Shown here: positions 1 through 6,015 of the stretch, piece by piece | Layout: each line of letters opens with the position of its first letter | Numbering within the stretch: position 1 is the stretch's first letter | Assembly (NCBI GenBank): GCA_015492355.1 | Contig: WGFF01000323.1 | Location: 1 to 7,392, forward strand | Length of the DNA: 7,392 nt | Direction of reading: 5' to 3' | From: Deltaproteobacteria bacterium | GTDB taxonomy: Bacteria; Desulfobacterota; GWC2-55-46; S146-73 | The notes under the pieces: generated by a model | The model's database searches: none | The model's input: the letters and a program-made list of their open reading frames with translations, nothing else | Told to the model about the DNA's origin: nothing | Position numbers and translations under genes: made by a program

Positions 1-2
1 AC

Positions 3-137
3 CAAAAAAGGGCGATAGCCCGGAGGGTTTTCCCCACAACAAAAATTCAGGTCCGATTTGATGACCCATTACCAGAATTAAAAGGTCTTCCCAGTACATA
101 CAGACTACAAGGGAAAGGAGAATACAGGGTTTTATGA
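3..137 (+). CDS. C-terminal end of an unidentified upstream gene (partial)
   Basis: A reading frame enters from the left edge and stays open for 44 codons to a TGA at 135-137. The encoded tail includes FPTTKIQVRFDDPLPELKG and ends GKGEYRVL. The stop overlaps the efp start as ATGA, a usual arrangement for translationally coupled genes, and the efp ribosome binding site lies inside this frame. The pattern of a short beta strand, an acidic 'P.L.GL' turn and a final 'G.Y.L' strand resembles the C-terminal tails of some ABC-transporter ATPases, but the piece is too short to assign. Three TTA leucine codons are somewhat unlike the neighbouring genes. The other frames hit stops sooner. It could be non-coding, so the call rests mainly on the open frame and the overlap. 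Confidence 0.42.
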   Translation, partial: QKRAIARRVFPTTKIQVRFDDPLPELKGLPSTYRLQGKGEYRVL

Positions 138-694
138 TCTCAGCAACGCAACTGCGAGTGGGTATGACCATTGTACACGATGGAGAGCCACACAGGGTCC
201 TGAGTGTGCAACACCTGACCCCCGGCAATAAAAGGGGGCTTGTCCAGACCAAACTCAGGAACCTGATAACTGGCTTGAGCATTGAAAATAGATTCCGCTC
301 TGACGACAGGATAGAGAAGGCACACCTGGAACAGCACGAGATGGAGTATCTCTACAGCAGTGATTCCGAGTACTTTTTCATGAATACAGAGACCTACGAG
401 CAGATTACACTGGACAGAGAGATACTCGGTGACAACATCTACTACCTTGTGCCCAATCTGAAGCTGACGGTCGAGTTCTTCGATGGCAGACCGGTCGGGA
501 TCGAGCCTCCCAAGGTAGTGGAGCTCAAGGTGGTGGACACCCAGCCCAATCTCAAGGGTGCTACAGCCACTGCCTCGCAGAAGCCCGCAACCCTTGAGAC
601 AGGACTCGTGGTCAATGTGCCTGCCTTCATAGAGACGGGTGAGACCATAAGGATAGATACAACCGAGAACAAGTATCTCGAAAGGGCAAAGTGA
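134..694 (+). CDS. efp: Elongation factor P, Asn-tipped variant
   Basis: EF-P binds between the ribosomal P and E sites in the cytoplasm and speeds peptide bond formation at polyproline stretches. At 186 residues the protein is full length. Residues 1-64 form the KOW-like domain I with the tip loop TPGNKRG (29-35). The middle OB domain covers about 67-127 (EMEYLYSSDSEYFFMNTETY), and the C-terminal OB domain carries the family signature KPATLETGLVV and ends YLERAK. Domain I aligns without gaps to the classic PGKG loop, so the residue that is Lys34 in E. coli (or Arg32 in Pseudomonas) is Asn32 here, followed by Lys33 and Arg34. Start ATG 134 is the only start codon in frame nearby. The best ribosome binding site, AAAGGAG at 114-120, is 13 bases upstream, rather far, so coupling to the upstream stop (ATGA) may help. 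No modification enzyme gene (epmA, earP, ymfI) is in the window. Confidence 0.97.
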   Translation: MISATQLRVGMTIVHDGEPHRVLSVQHLTPGNKRGLVQTKLRNLITGLSIENRFRSDDRIEKAHLEQHEMEYLYSSDSEYFFMNTETYEQITLDREILGDNIYYLVPNLKLTVEFFDGRPVGIEPPKVVELKVVDTQPNLKGATATASQKPATLETGLVVNVPAFIETGETIRIDTTENKYLERAK

Positions 695-768
695 GGTAGG
701 TGCCTTCCACACCTTAACCCCAGCCATAGACTGCCCTATCACGATGGTGTACGAGTCTGAACCCGTAT

Positions 769-807
769 AAAAAAAGACCTGTCCCGTCCATTGGACGGGA
801 CAGGTCT
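769..807 (-). terminator. Intrinsic terminator of the NTF2-like gene
   Basis: A perfect 15-bp inverted repeat (AGACCTGTCCCGTCC at 775-789, complement at 793-807) encloses a 3-base loop. On the - strand the stem is followed directly by a run of T (A769-A775 on +). It begins 10 bases past the TAA of the - strand gene. On the + strand no T run follows, so the signal is directional, although efp transcripts reading through would also end in or cross this very stable hairpin. Confidence 0.93.
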
Positions 808-817
808 GGCTCATGGG

Positions 818-1348
818 TTAGAAAAGGGGATGGTGCTCCTGTCCGGTATCGTAGGGTACCTGATTGCCGAGTATCTTCCACATACCGTCTTCTTTTATGA
901 GTTGATGTACTGCGAACTTCCACGAATCTATGGCTGTTATTATACCCTCTTCTGCAGTGGGTGTCTGTGGTTCTCCAAGGAGGAGCCCACCACATTTGAC
1001 CCTTGCAAAGTTGCCCGCCACCTCTATCTCGTATATCCTGTGATCCATATCGAGACTTCCAAAGTGTGTGAATATCTGCTCCCACTGCTTCTTGACATCC
1101 CATCTACTGTGTCCTGCGTTCATGTAGTTTTCAGAATAGAATCTCATCAATGTATCGAGGTCTTTTTTCTTGGCGGATAATATGGCTTGTTCAAAGAGTC
1201 TTAATATCTCGGTATACTCGCTGGAGTCTTTTGATAGGGTTCTGTACTCTTTATCATCTGGAAGGCTGATATCTGCGAGTGAGGCTTTCTGCCCAAGGAG
1301 GAAAAGGATAGCTCCAAAAAGTACAAAAACAGGGAATATCTTTCTCAT
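818..1348 (-). CDS. Exported NTF2-like (SnoaL/DUF4440-type) protein
   Basis: The 176-residue product starts with a clear signal peptide: MRK, a hydrophobic core at 4-19, and a likely cleavage after SLA at residue 25, so it is predicted to be periplasmic. The mature part fits the cone-shaped NTF2-like fold. Long N-terminal helices (about 44-95, with EQAILSAKKKDLDTLMRFYS) are followed by curved-sheet strands (DHRIYEIEVAGNFARVKC; the closing KEDGMWKILGNQ). The 'W+I' strand near the C-terminus is typical of the superfamily. Such domains act as small enzymes or ligand/partner-binding modules, and nothing here fixes the role. ATG 1348 is supported by AGGGAGGGAG immediately upstream and by the signal peptide; the frame closes upstream at a TAA (1402-1400) with no ATG, GTG or TTG in between. 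It is convergent with efp and divergent from uvrC, and so probably a single-gene transcript. Confidence 0.85.
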   Translation of the reverse strand: MRKIFPVFVLFGAILFLLGQKASLADISLPDDKEYRTLSKDSSEYTEILRLFEQAILSAKKKDLDTLMRFYSENYMNAGHSRWDVKKQWEQIFTHFGSLDMDHRIYEIEVAGNFARVKCGGLLLGEPQTPTAEEGIITAIDSWKFAVHQLIKEDGMWKILGNQVPYDTGQEHHPLF

Positions 1349-1362
1349 CTCTCCCTCCCTTC

Positions 1363-1387
1363 GGGTTAAAATGTTAAGTGTTAACCC
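1363..1387 (-). repeat. Inverted repeat GGGTTAA/TTAACCC in the leader
   Basis: The 7-bp arms GGGTTAA (1363-1369) and TTAACCC (1381-1387) match perfectly with an 11-base spacer. On the + strand the element also holds three GTTAA repeats (1365, 1373, 1380) at 8- and 7-base steps. It lies 15 bases before the NTF2-like start codon and reaches to the edge of its ribosome binding site. It could be an RNA hairpin or a protein binding site; the sequence does not decide. Confidence 0.55.
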
Positions 1388-1389
1388 AT
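1381..1389 (-). other. Possible two-codon leader ORF (Met-Gly-stop)
   Basis: On the - strand, AAGGAGGT (1401-1394), an almost ideal ribosome binding site, is followed after 4 bases by ATG GGT TAA (1389-1381). The frame is different from that of the main gene, whose ATG is 32 bases further on. The mini-ORF lies on the 5' arm of the GGGTTAA/TTAACCC inverted repeat, so a ribosome there would block hairpin formation. Translation is unproven, and in a purine-rich leader such an element could arise by chance. Confidence 0.33.
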
Positions 1390-1405
1390 AACCACCTCCT
1401 TAAAG

Positions 1406-1433
1406 ATAGAGACTCCTCTCACCTCCTCTCTAT
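1406..1433 (-). repeat. Leader hairpin with a Shine-Dalgarno-like loop
   Basis: ATAGAGA and TCTCTAT form a perfect 7-bp stem (1406-1412 with 1427-1433) around a 14-base loop. On the - strand transcript the loop reads GGAGGTGA followed by GAGGAG, so it shows a perfect anti-16S sequence with no start codon at a useful distance. The stem is A+T-rich and only moderately stable. Confidence 0.4.
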
Positions 1434-1458
1434 TTGTACTCCCTTCACCCGAATTGGG

Positions 1459-1487
1459 TTTACAAAATTATATACGATTCATATAAT
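1459..1487 (+). promoter_or_regulatory. Sigma-70-type promoter of uvrC
   Basis: TTTACA (1459-1464) and TATAAT (1482-1487) are separated by exactly 17 bases, giving 5/6 and 6/6 matches to the consensus. The predicted transcript start is near 1494, which leaves a leader of about 26 bases with the GGGAGG ribosome binding site. This rules out the TTG at 1490 as the uvrC start. A partial palindrome, ACCCgaattGGGT (1447-1459), abuts the -35 box and could be an operator. Confidence 0.82.
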
Positions 1488-1495
1488 CTTTGCAA
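1467..1495 (-). promoter_or_regulatory. Sigma-70-type promoter of the NTF2-like gene
   Basis: Read on the - strand, TTGCAA (1495-1490) and TATAAT (1472-1467) are 17 bases apart, with 4/6 and 6/6 consensus matches. The predicted start is near 1460. It occupies nearly the same DNA as the uvrC promoter: each -10 box lies in the spacer of the other. RNA polymerase could occupy only one at a time. Confidence 0.65.
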
Positions 1496-1507
1496 GATGT
1501 CTTTGCA

Positions 1508-1513
1508 GGGAGG
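1508..1513 (+). promoter_or_regulatory. uvrC ribosome binding site
   Basis: GGGAGG sits 6 bases before ATG 1520 and fixes that codon as the start, rather than the in-frame TTG at 1490, which lies only 3 bases past the -10 box. Confidence 0.88.
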
Positions 1514-1519
1514 ACAGGT

Positions 1520-3349
1520 ATGTCCATTAAGATAGAAGATAAGATAGAGACCCTTCCCCAGTCCCCAGGTGTGTACATAATGAAGGGGGGCAGGGGTGAG
1601 ATACTCTATATCGGCAAGGCAAAGAACCTGCGTGCACGGGTGAGGTCTTATTTCAAGCAGATAGGGGATACGAGATATGCGGTAAGGTTTCTGATAACAA
1701 AGGTGAAGGATATGGACTACATAATCACCTCCAACGAGAAGGAGGCACTCATCCTTGAGGACACACTCCTTAAGAGGTACAAGCCAAGGTACAACATCCG
1801 TCTCAAGGACGATAAGACCTACGTGAGCATAAAGATAACCGTAAATGAGAGGTTTCCAAGGATACTGGTGGTGAGAAAGGTTGTAAAGGACGGGGCGAGG
1901 TATTTTGGTCCCTTTGCATCTGCAAAGATGGTAAGAGAGACTGTAAAGTTCATACGCCGTATCTTTCCTCTTCGTGTATGTGGTCCATCGGAGTTCAAAA
2001 ACAGGGTCAGACCGTGTCTCGACTACCAGATAGGTCTGTGCAGTGCACCTGCAGCGGGGCTCATCTCTGAGGAGGATTACAGGGAGCTTGTGGATGGTAC
2101 GATAATGTTTCTCGAAGGAAGGAACAGACAGCTTATTGAAAGGCTCAGGGAGAGGATGTTTGAGGCATCCAGAAGGCTTGAGTTCGAAAGGGCTGCAAGG
2201 ATAAGGGATCAGATAAGGGCAGTGGAGGCTACACTCGAGGAGCAGAAGGTGGTAACCCAGACCGAAATAGATCAGGATGTAATAGGTTACATCAAGAAGG
2301 ACAACACCATCGCTGTACAGGTACTCTTTGTGCGGGGAGGACGGCTTGTAAACACGGTGAGTTACTTCTTTGACGATATAGTGGTGGACGACAGGGAGAT
2401 TATCTCCTCTTTCATCACCCAGTATTACTATGGGGAGAGGTTCACACCGGATGAGGTTGTGGTGAGAGGGGGTATGGATGATATGGATATCATAGAGGAG
2501 TGGCTCTCTGAGAAGAAGGGAAAAAAGGTATCGATCCGCATACCCCAGAGGGGCGATAGATTGAGGCTCCTTGAGATGGCAGAAGCCAATGCTGGTGAGA
2601 GCCTGAGGACAAGGCTCGAAGAGGAGAGGCTCAGAGGGGATGTGGTAGAGGCACTGAAAAGGAGGCTCAGGCTGAGAAAGCCCCCACGGGTCATAGAGGC
2701 ATTCGATATATCGAACATAGGTGGAAGGGAGGCTGTGGGTTCGATGGTTGTATTCAGGGATGGCAGACCCTACAGGGATGGCTACAGGCTATACAGGATA
2801 AAATACCCCGAAGGACCTGACGACTATGGAATGATGTACGAGGTGCTCTCAAGGAGATTCGCAAGAAAGGATGAGACAGGTCTGCCAGACCTTGTGGTAG
2901 TGGATGGTGGAAAGGGTCAACTCAATATAGCAAGAAAGGTGCTGGAGGAACTGGGCATAAGGGATGTGGACGTTGTGGCACTGGCAAAGGAGCGTGAGGA
3001 GGTAAGGGGTGGTGTGAGAAGGACAAGGGGCGAGAGGGTGTATCTTGTCTCTGCAAAGGAGCCTCTATTCCTCAAGGAAGGCTCGAAAGAAGACCTCATA
3101 CTTAGAAGGATAAGGGATGAGGTACACAGAAGGGCTATCACATACCATAGAAAGGTACGGGGGAAAAGGCTAACATCTGTACTCGATACAATCCCAGGGA
3201 TAGGAAGGATGAGAAAGAAGGCACTCCTTGAACGCTTCGGTGATATATCTGGTATAGCCTCTGCGTCCATAGATGAGATTACAGAGATACCCGGTATCAC
3301 AGAAAGGATAGCAAGGACACTTAAGAAAGCCCTTGAATCGTCAGGTTGA
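1520..3349 (+). CDS. uvrC: Excinuclease ABC subunit C
   Basis: UvrC makes both incisions in nucleotide excision repair after UvrA/UvrB have located the lesion. The 609-residue protein has all expected parts. The GIY-YIG nuclease that makes the 3' cut spans about 13-95, with GVY 17-19, YIG 30-32, Arg38 and Glu80. A cysteine region spans 154-178. The UVR helix pair that binds UvrB is at about 204-235. The RNase H-like nuclease for the 5' cut has Asp396 (FDISNIGG), Asp462 (VVDGGKGQ) and His536 (EVHRRAITYHRK). Tandem helix-hairpin-helix motifs for DNA binding are at about 553-608 (TIPGIGRMRKKAL, EIPGITERIA). Cys154, Cys166 and Cys174 fall at the numbers of the E. coli iron-sulfur ligands, but the fourth, Cys178, is Ala (CSAPAAG). 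Start ATG 1520 is set by the promoter and ribosome binding site. uvrC probably leads the + strand run towards comEC. Confidence 0.98.
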   Translation: MSIKIEDKIETLPQSPGVYIMKGGRGEILYIGKAKNLRARVRSYFKQIGDTRYAVRFLITKVKDMDYIITSNEKEALILEDTLLKRYKPRYNIRLKDDKTYVSIKITVNERFPRILVVRKVVKDGARYFGPFASAKMVRETVKFIRRIFPLRVCGPSEFKNRVRPCLDYQIGLCSAPAAGLISEEDYRELVDGTIMFLEGRNRQLIERLRERMFEASRRLEFERAARIRDQIRAVEATLEEQKVVTQTEIDQDVIGYIKKDNTIAVQVLFVRGGRLVNTVSYFFDDIVVDDREIISSFITQYYYGERFTPDEVVVRGGMDDMDIIEEWLSEKKGKKVSIRIPQRGDRLRLLEMAEANAGESLRTRLEEERLRGDVVEALKRRLRLRKPPRVIEAFDISNIGGREAVGSMVVFRDGRPYRDGYRLYRIKYPEGPDDYGMMYEVLSRRFARKDETGLPDLVVVDGGKGQLNIARKVLEELGIRDVDVVALAKEREEVRGGVRRTRGERVYLVSAKEPLFLKEGSKEDLILRRIRDEVHRRAITYHRKVRGKRLTSVLDTIPGIGRMRKKALLERFGDISGIASASIDEITEIPGITERIARTLKKALESSG

Positions 3350-3439
3350 GCATCTCTGTAGGGGCTTTCCACTCGAGCCCAGAGAACAGCCTTGAAGAAC
3401 ATAGCCCTGGATACAGGTATCCTGTCCCGCATAGAGAGA

Positions 3440-5851
3440 ATGCCCCTTGTGGCTATAACCGTGGCTTTCATCCTCGGTATGGTCACCTCACGCATCCTCA
3501 AGCCATCGTATACACTTGTATGTGTACTGATACTGCTTTACATACCCCTTCTTCTTCCCGTAAGTGCAAGGAGACCATCCAGGGTATTCTGGTTCATCCC
3601 GGTCTTTTTCTTCGCAGGGGCACTCTCCATACTGCCAGTCCTCAAACCATCCTTTCCTGATAACCACATCAGTAGATTGATAAAAGAAGACAGGAGTATC
3701 CCTTTGAAGATGGAGGGTTACATTGCCACCTATCCTGAGACCAGGGCTGAGAGGATGCGATTCGTTGTGGATGTAAGGAAGGTATTTGTCGATGAGGTGT
3801 GGAGGGATGTGGAGGGAAGGATACTTGTCACACTCGATGGAAGGGAGAAGATAAGGAGGGGAGACCTTGTAAGGTTTGTTGCCTTTGTCAGGAAGCCATA
3901 CAACTTTGGCAACCCTGGTGGGTTCGACTACACATGGTATCTTTCACGAAGGGGTATAGATCTGACAGGACGGATAAAGGATGAGAGGTTCATTGTACGG
4001 ACAGGCTACAGGGAGGAAGGGCTTGCGGGATATATAGATGACCTGAGGGAGAGGATAGGTGTATTCATAGATACCGCTCATCTTACAAACAGGGAGTTAC
4101 TCAGGGCTCTTTTGATAGGCGATAGGTGGGGTGTACTAAGGGAGACAAAGGAGATATTCATAAGGAGTGGTACAGCCCATCTCCTTGCCATCTCAGGGCT
4201 TCACGTGGGCATGGTGGCGTTTCTGTTCTACAGGGTCTTCCTGTCCATTTTGAAAAGGTCCGAGACGCTCGCACTCGCCCTGGATCTGAGGAAAGTATGT
4301 ACTGTACTTACCGTCCTGCCTGTTCTATCCTATGGTGCCATTGCGGGGTTTTCGATCCCCACGCAGAGGGCTGTGGTGATGGTACTCGCCTTTATGCTTA
4401 CCTTCCTCATGGACAGGGCAAGGGACCTCTACACCACACTCGCCCTTGCAGGTCTTCTGATACTTCTCCTCTCTCCACAGTCCCTCTGGGAGGTCTCCTT
4501 TCAGCTCTCCTTTGTGGCAGTGTTGACCATACTTTACTTCGTTCCATATCTCGAAGGGTTTTGGGAAGGAGATAAGGACGACCATACAGGAAGGGGAGAT
4601 GTAATGGCCACTCTGTACAGGGGTGCAAGGAGGCTCTTTGTTGTTTCCATCGTTGCCACCCTCGGTACATACCCTGTGGTTGCGTATAACTTCAACAGGG
4701 TCTCCCTTGTAGCACCTGTTGCAAATCTCTTTGTGGTGCCGGTTGTGGGGTTCATGGTTGTGCCACTGGGACTTCTGTCAGTAGCCATCCTTCCCCTGTG
4801 GCATGGAGGTGCGGAGTTGCTTCTTAAGGTCAGTGATGGATTTTTATGGCTGGGAGGTGAGCTTGCCGAACTCTTCGCACACATACCGTACAGTTCTGTG
4901 TGGGTTGGAAGACCGACCCTTCTGGAGGTGGGGCTTTACTACCTCCTCTTTATGTGTCTCGTCAATATACGGAGACATATCCTCTTCAGATACGGTTTTA
5001 CGTGTAGCGTCATTTTCATGCTCCTCAATATGGCTTATATCCATTACCGTCCCCTCTATGACAACAATCTCAGGGTGACCTTTATAAGTGTGGGGCACGG
5101 GGATTCCATACTTGTGGAACTTCCAGGTGGCAAGACCATGCTCATAGATGGCGGTGGATTCTACAGTGATGAGTTCGATGTGGGGGAGAGGGTTGTGGCA
5201 CCCTTTTTATGGCACAGGAGGATAAGGCACATAGACTACATGGTACTCACCCATTCACAGATAGACCATAGGGGTGGCTTGAGGTTCATAGCGGAGAATT
5301 TCGATGTGGGGGAGTTCTGGTGGAACGGATACGGCGATATGGGTGAGCTCGGGGATGTACTGGCTGAAAGGGGTACAAGGATAGTGACAGTCAACTCTCG
5401 CAGGAATGAACTTACTGTAAATGGTGTGAGATTTACATTTCTCCATCCCGATCAGCCAGGTGATTACGATATAAACGATGGTTCTATCGTATTCAAACTC
5501 TCCTACGGAAGCAGGGCTTTTCTGTTTACAGGGGATATATCCTTTCGTGTGGAGGAGGTGCTTGTGGGGAGTGACATCCGTTCAGATGTCCTCAAGGTGC
5601 CCCACCACGGAAGCAGGTACTCATCGTCCAGTGCCTTCATAGAGGAAGTGGGTCCTCTGTTTGCGGTATTCTCGTCCGGCAGGGGAGGTATGTTCGATCT
5701 CCCGCACACAGAGACTATCGAAAGATACAGAAGGCTGGGTGTGAAAATTCTCAGAACAGACAGGGATGGTGCGGTAACCTTCACAACCGATGGAGAGGGA
5801 TTGTGCTTAAGAACATATTTGACTGTTAAGGAGTGGTGCGATAAGATTTAA
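3440..5851 (+). CDS. comEC: ComEC/Rec2-type DNA uptake channel protein
   Basis: ComEC is the inner-membrane channel that passes single-stranded DNA into the cytoplasm during natural transformation. From ATG 3440 the product has 803 residues, normal for the family. Two membrane segments near the N-terminus are followed by a DUF4131/OB-like region (about 45-180), then the multi-helix Competence domain with GTAHLLAISGLHVG (244-257), then a metallo-beta-lactamase domain (about 545-790). That last domain shows VGHGDS (551-556), HSQIDH (605-610), FTGD with Asp699, and VPHHGS (720-725). The third position of the usual HxDxDH motif is Gln607. The frame also opens at TTG 3392 (819 residues), but neither start has a good ribosome binding site. 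ATG 3440 is preferred because family members usually start just before the first membrane helix. The 90 bases after uvrC hold no clear promoter or terminator. No comEA or comF is in the window. Confidence 0.94.
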   Translation: MPLVAITVAFILGMVTSRILKPSYTLVCVLILLYIPLLLPVSARRPSRVFWFIPVFFFAGALSILPVLKPSFPDNHISRLIKEDRSIPLKMEGYIATYPETRAERMRFVVDVRKVFVDEVWRDVEGRILVTLDGREKIRRGDLVRFVAFVRKPYNFGNPGGFDYTWYLSRRGIDLTGRIKDERFIVRTGYREEGLAGYIDDLRERIGVFIDTAHLTNRELLRALLIGDRWGVLRETKEIFIRSGTAHLLAISGLHVGMVAFLFYRVFLSILKRSETLALALDLRKVCTVLTVLPVLSYGAIAGFSIPTQRAVVMVLAFMLTFLMDRARDLYTTLALAGLLILLLSPQSLWEVSFQLSFVAVLTILYFVPYLEGFWEGDKDDHTGRGDVMATLYRGARRLFVVSIVATLGTYPVVAYNFNRVSLVAPVANLFVVPVVGFMVVPLGLLSVAILPLWHGGAELLLKVSDGFLWLGGELAELFAHIPYSSVWVGRPTLLEVGLYYLLFMCLVNIRRHILFRYGFTCSVIFMLLNMAYIHYRPLYDNNLRVTFISVGHGDSILVELPGGKTMLIDGGGFYSDEFDVGERVVAPFLWHRRIRHIDYMVLTHSQIDHRGGLRFIAENFDVGEFWWNGYGDMGELGDVLAERGTRIVTVNSRRNELTVNGVRFTFLHPDQPGDYDINDGSIVFKLSYGSRAFLFTGDISFRVEEVLVGSDIRSDVLKVPHHGSRYSSSSAFIEEVGPLFAVFSSGRGGMFDLPHTETIERYRRLGVKILRTDRDGAVTFTTDGEGLCLRTYLTVKEWCDKI

Positions 5852-5866
5852 GGGTGCTGTGTTATT

Positions 5867-5971
5867 CTTTGGGCTTTCACAAGGATGGGCTGAGGGAGCA
5901 GAGGGGGAAAGATGCATGGTCCCTTTACAAGCCCTATCATTAAGTCCCATCCTTTGGGCTCTTCACACAGG
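5867..5971. repeat. Intergenic element with direct and inverted repeats
   Basis: The 164-base gap after comEC holds two near-identical copies of CTTTGGGCTTTCACAAGG (5867-5884; 5952-5971, the second with two single-base insertions). The inner edges carry a 9-bp inverted repeat, AAGGATGGG (5881-5889) and CCCATCCTT (5946-5954), extendable to 11 bp with one bulge. AAGCCC at 5929-5934 can pair with GGGCTT of copy 1 (5871-5876) or with GGGCT of copy 2 (5956-5960), which would be mutually exclusive folds. No T run follows, so it is not a plain terminator. It may be an RNA structure, an operator pair or a degenerate repeat. Confidence 0.45.
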
Positions 5972-6015
5972 TTCCCGTGGGATATCCATAAACGGGCAGG
6001 ATAGGGGGCTGGGAT

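Larger units (their letters stand above)
1349..1460 (-). promoter_or_regulatory. Purine-rich 5' leader of the NTF2-like gene
   Basis: If transcription starts about 7 bases after the - strand -10 box (near 1460), the leader is about 112 bases long, unusual beside the short uvrC leader. On the - strand it is mostly A and G and contains at least three Shine-Dalgarno-like tracts: GGAGGTGA (1426-1419), AAGGAGGT (1401-1394) and GGGAGGGAG just before the ATG. It also holds two inverted repeats and a two-codon reading frame, listed separately. The arrangement looks regulatory, but no known riboswitch or T-box consensus was recognised. Confidence 0.4.

Noticed and set aside
10..35. Small hairpins GGGC-GATA-GCCC and GGG-TTTT-CCC near the left edge as a terminator or riboswitch piece
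   Set aside because: Stems are only 3-4 bp, no T run follows, and the stretch fits an open coding frame.
698..714. AGGTG/CACCT hairpin just after efp as its terminator
   Set aside because: Only 5 bp with a 7-base loop and no T run.
140..814. 224-codon - strand frame opposite efp
   Set aside because: It is a shadow of efp, runs through the terminator hairpin, and its product resembles no known family, whereas efp is unmistakable.
1490..1519. TTG 1490 as the uvrC start
   Set aside because: It lies 3 bases after the -10 box and upstream of the predicted transcript start; ATG 1520 has GGGAGG at 6 bases.
3409..3425. Palindromes GGATAC-AG-GTATCC and ACAGG-TAT-CCTGT before comEC
   Set aside because: Loops are too small for a stable hairpin with the first, and the element is short enough to be chance; it may even be coding if TTG 3392 is the start.
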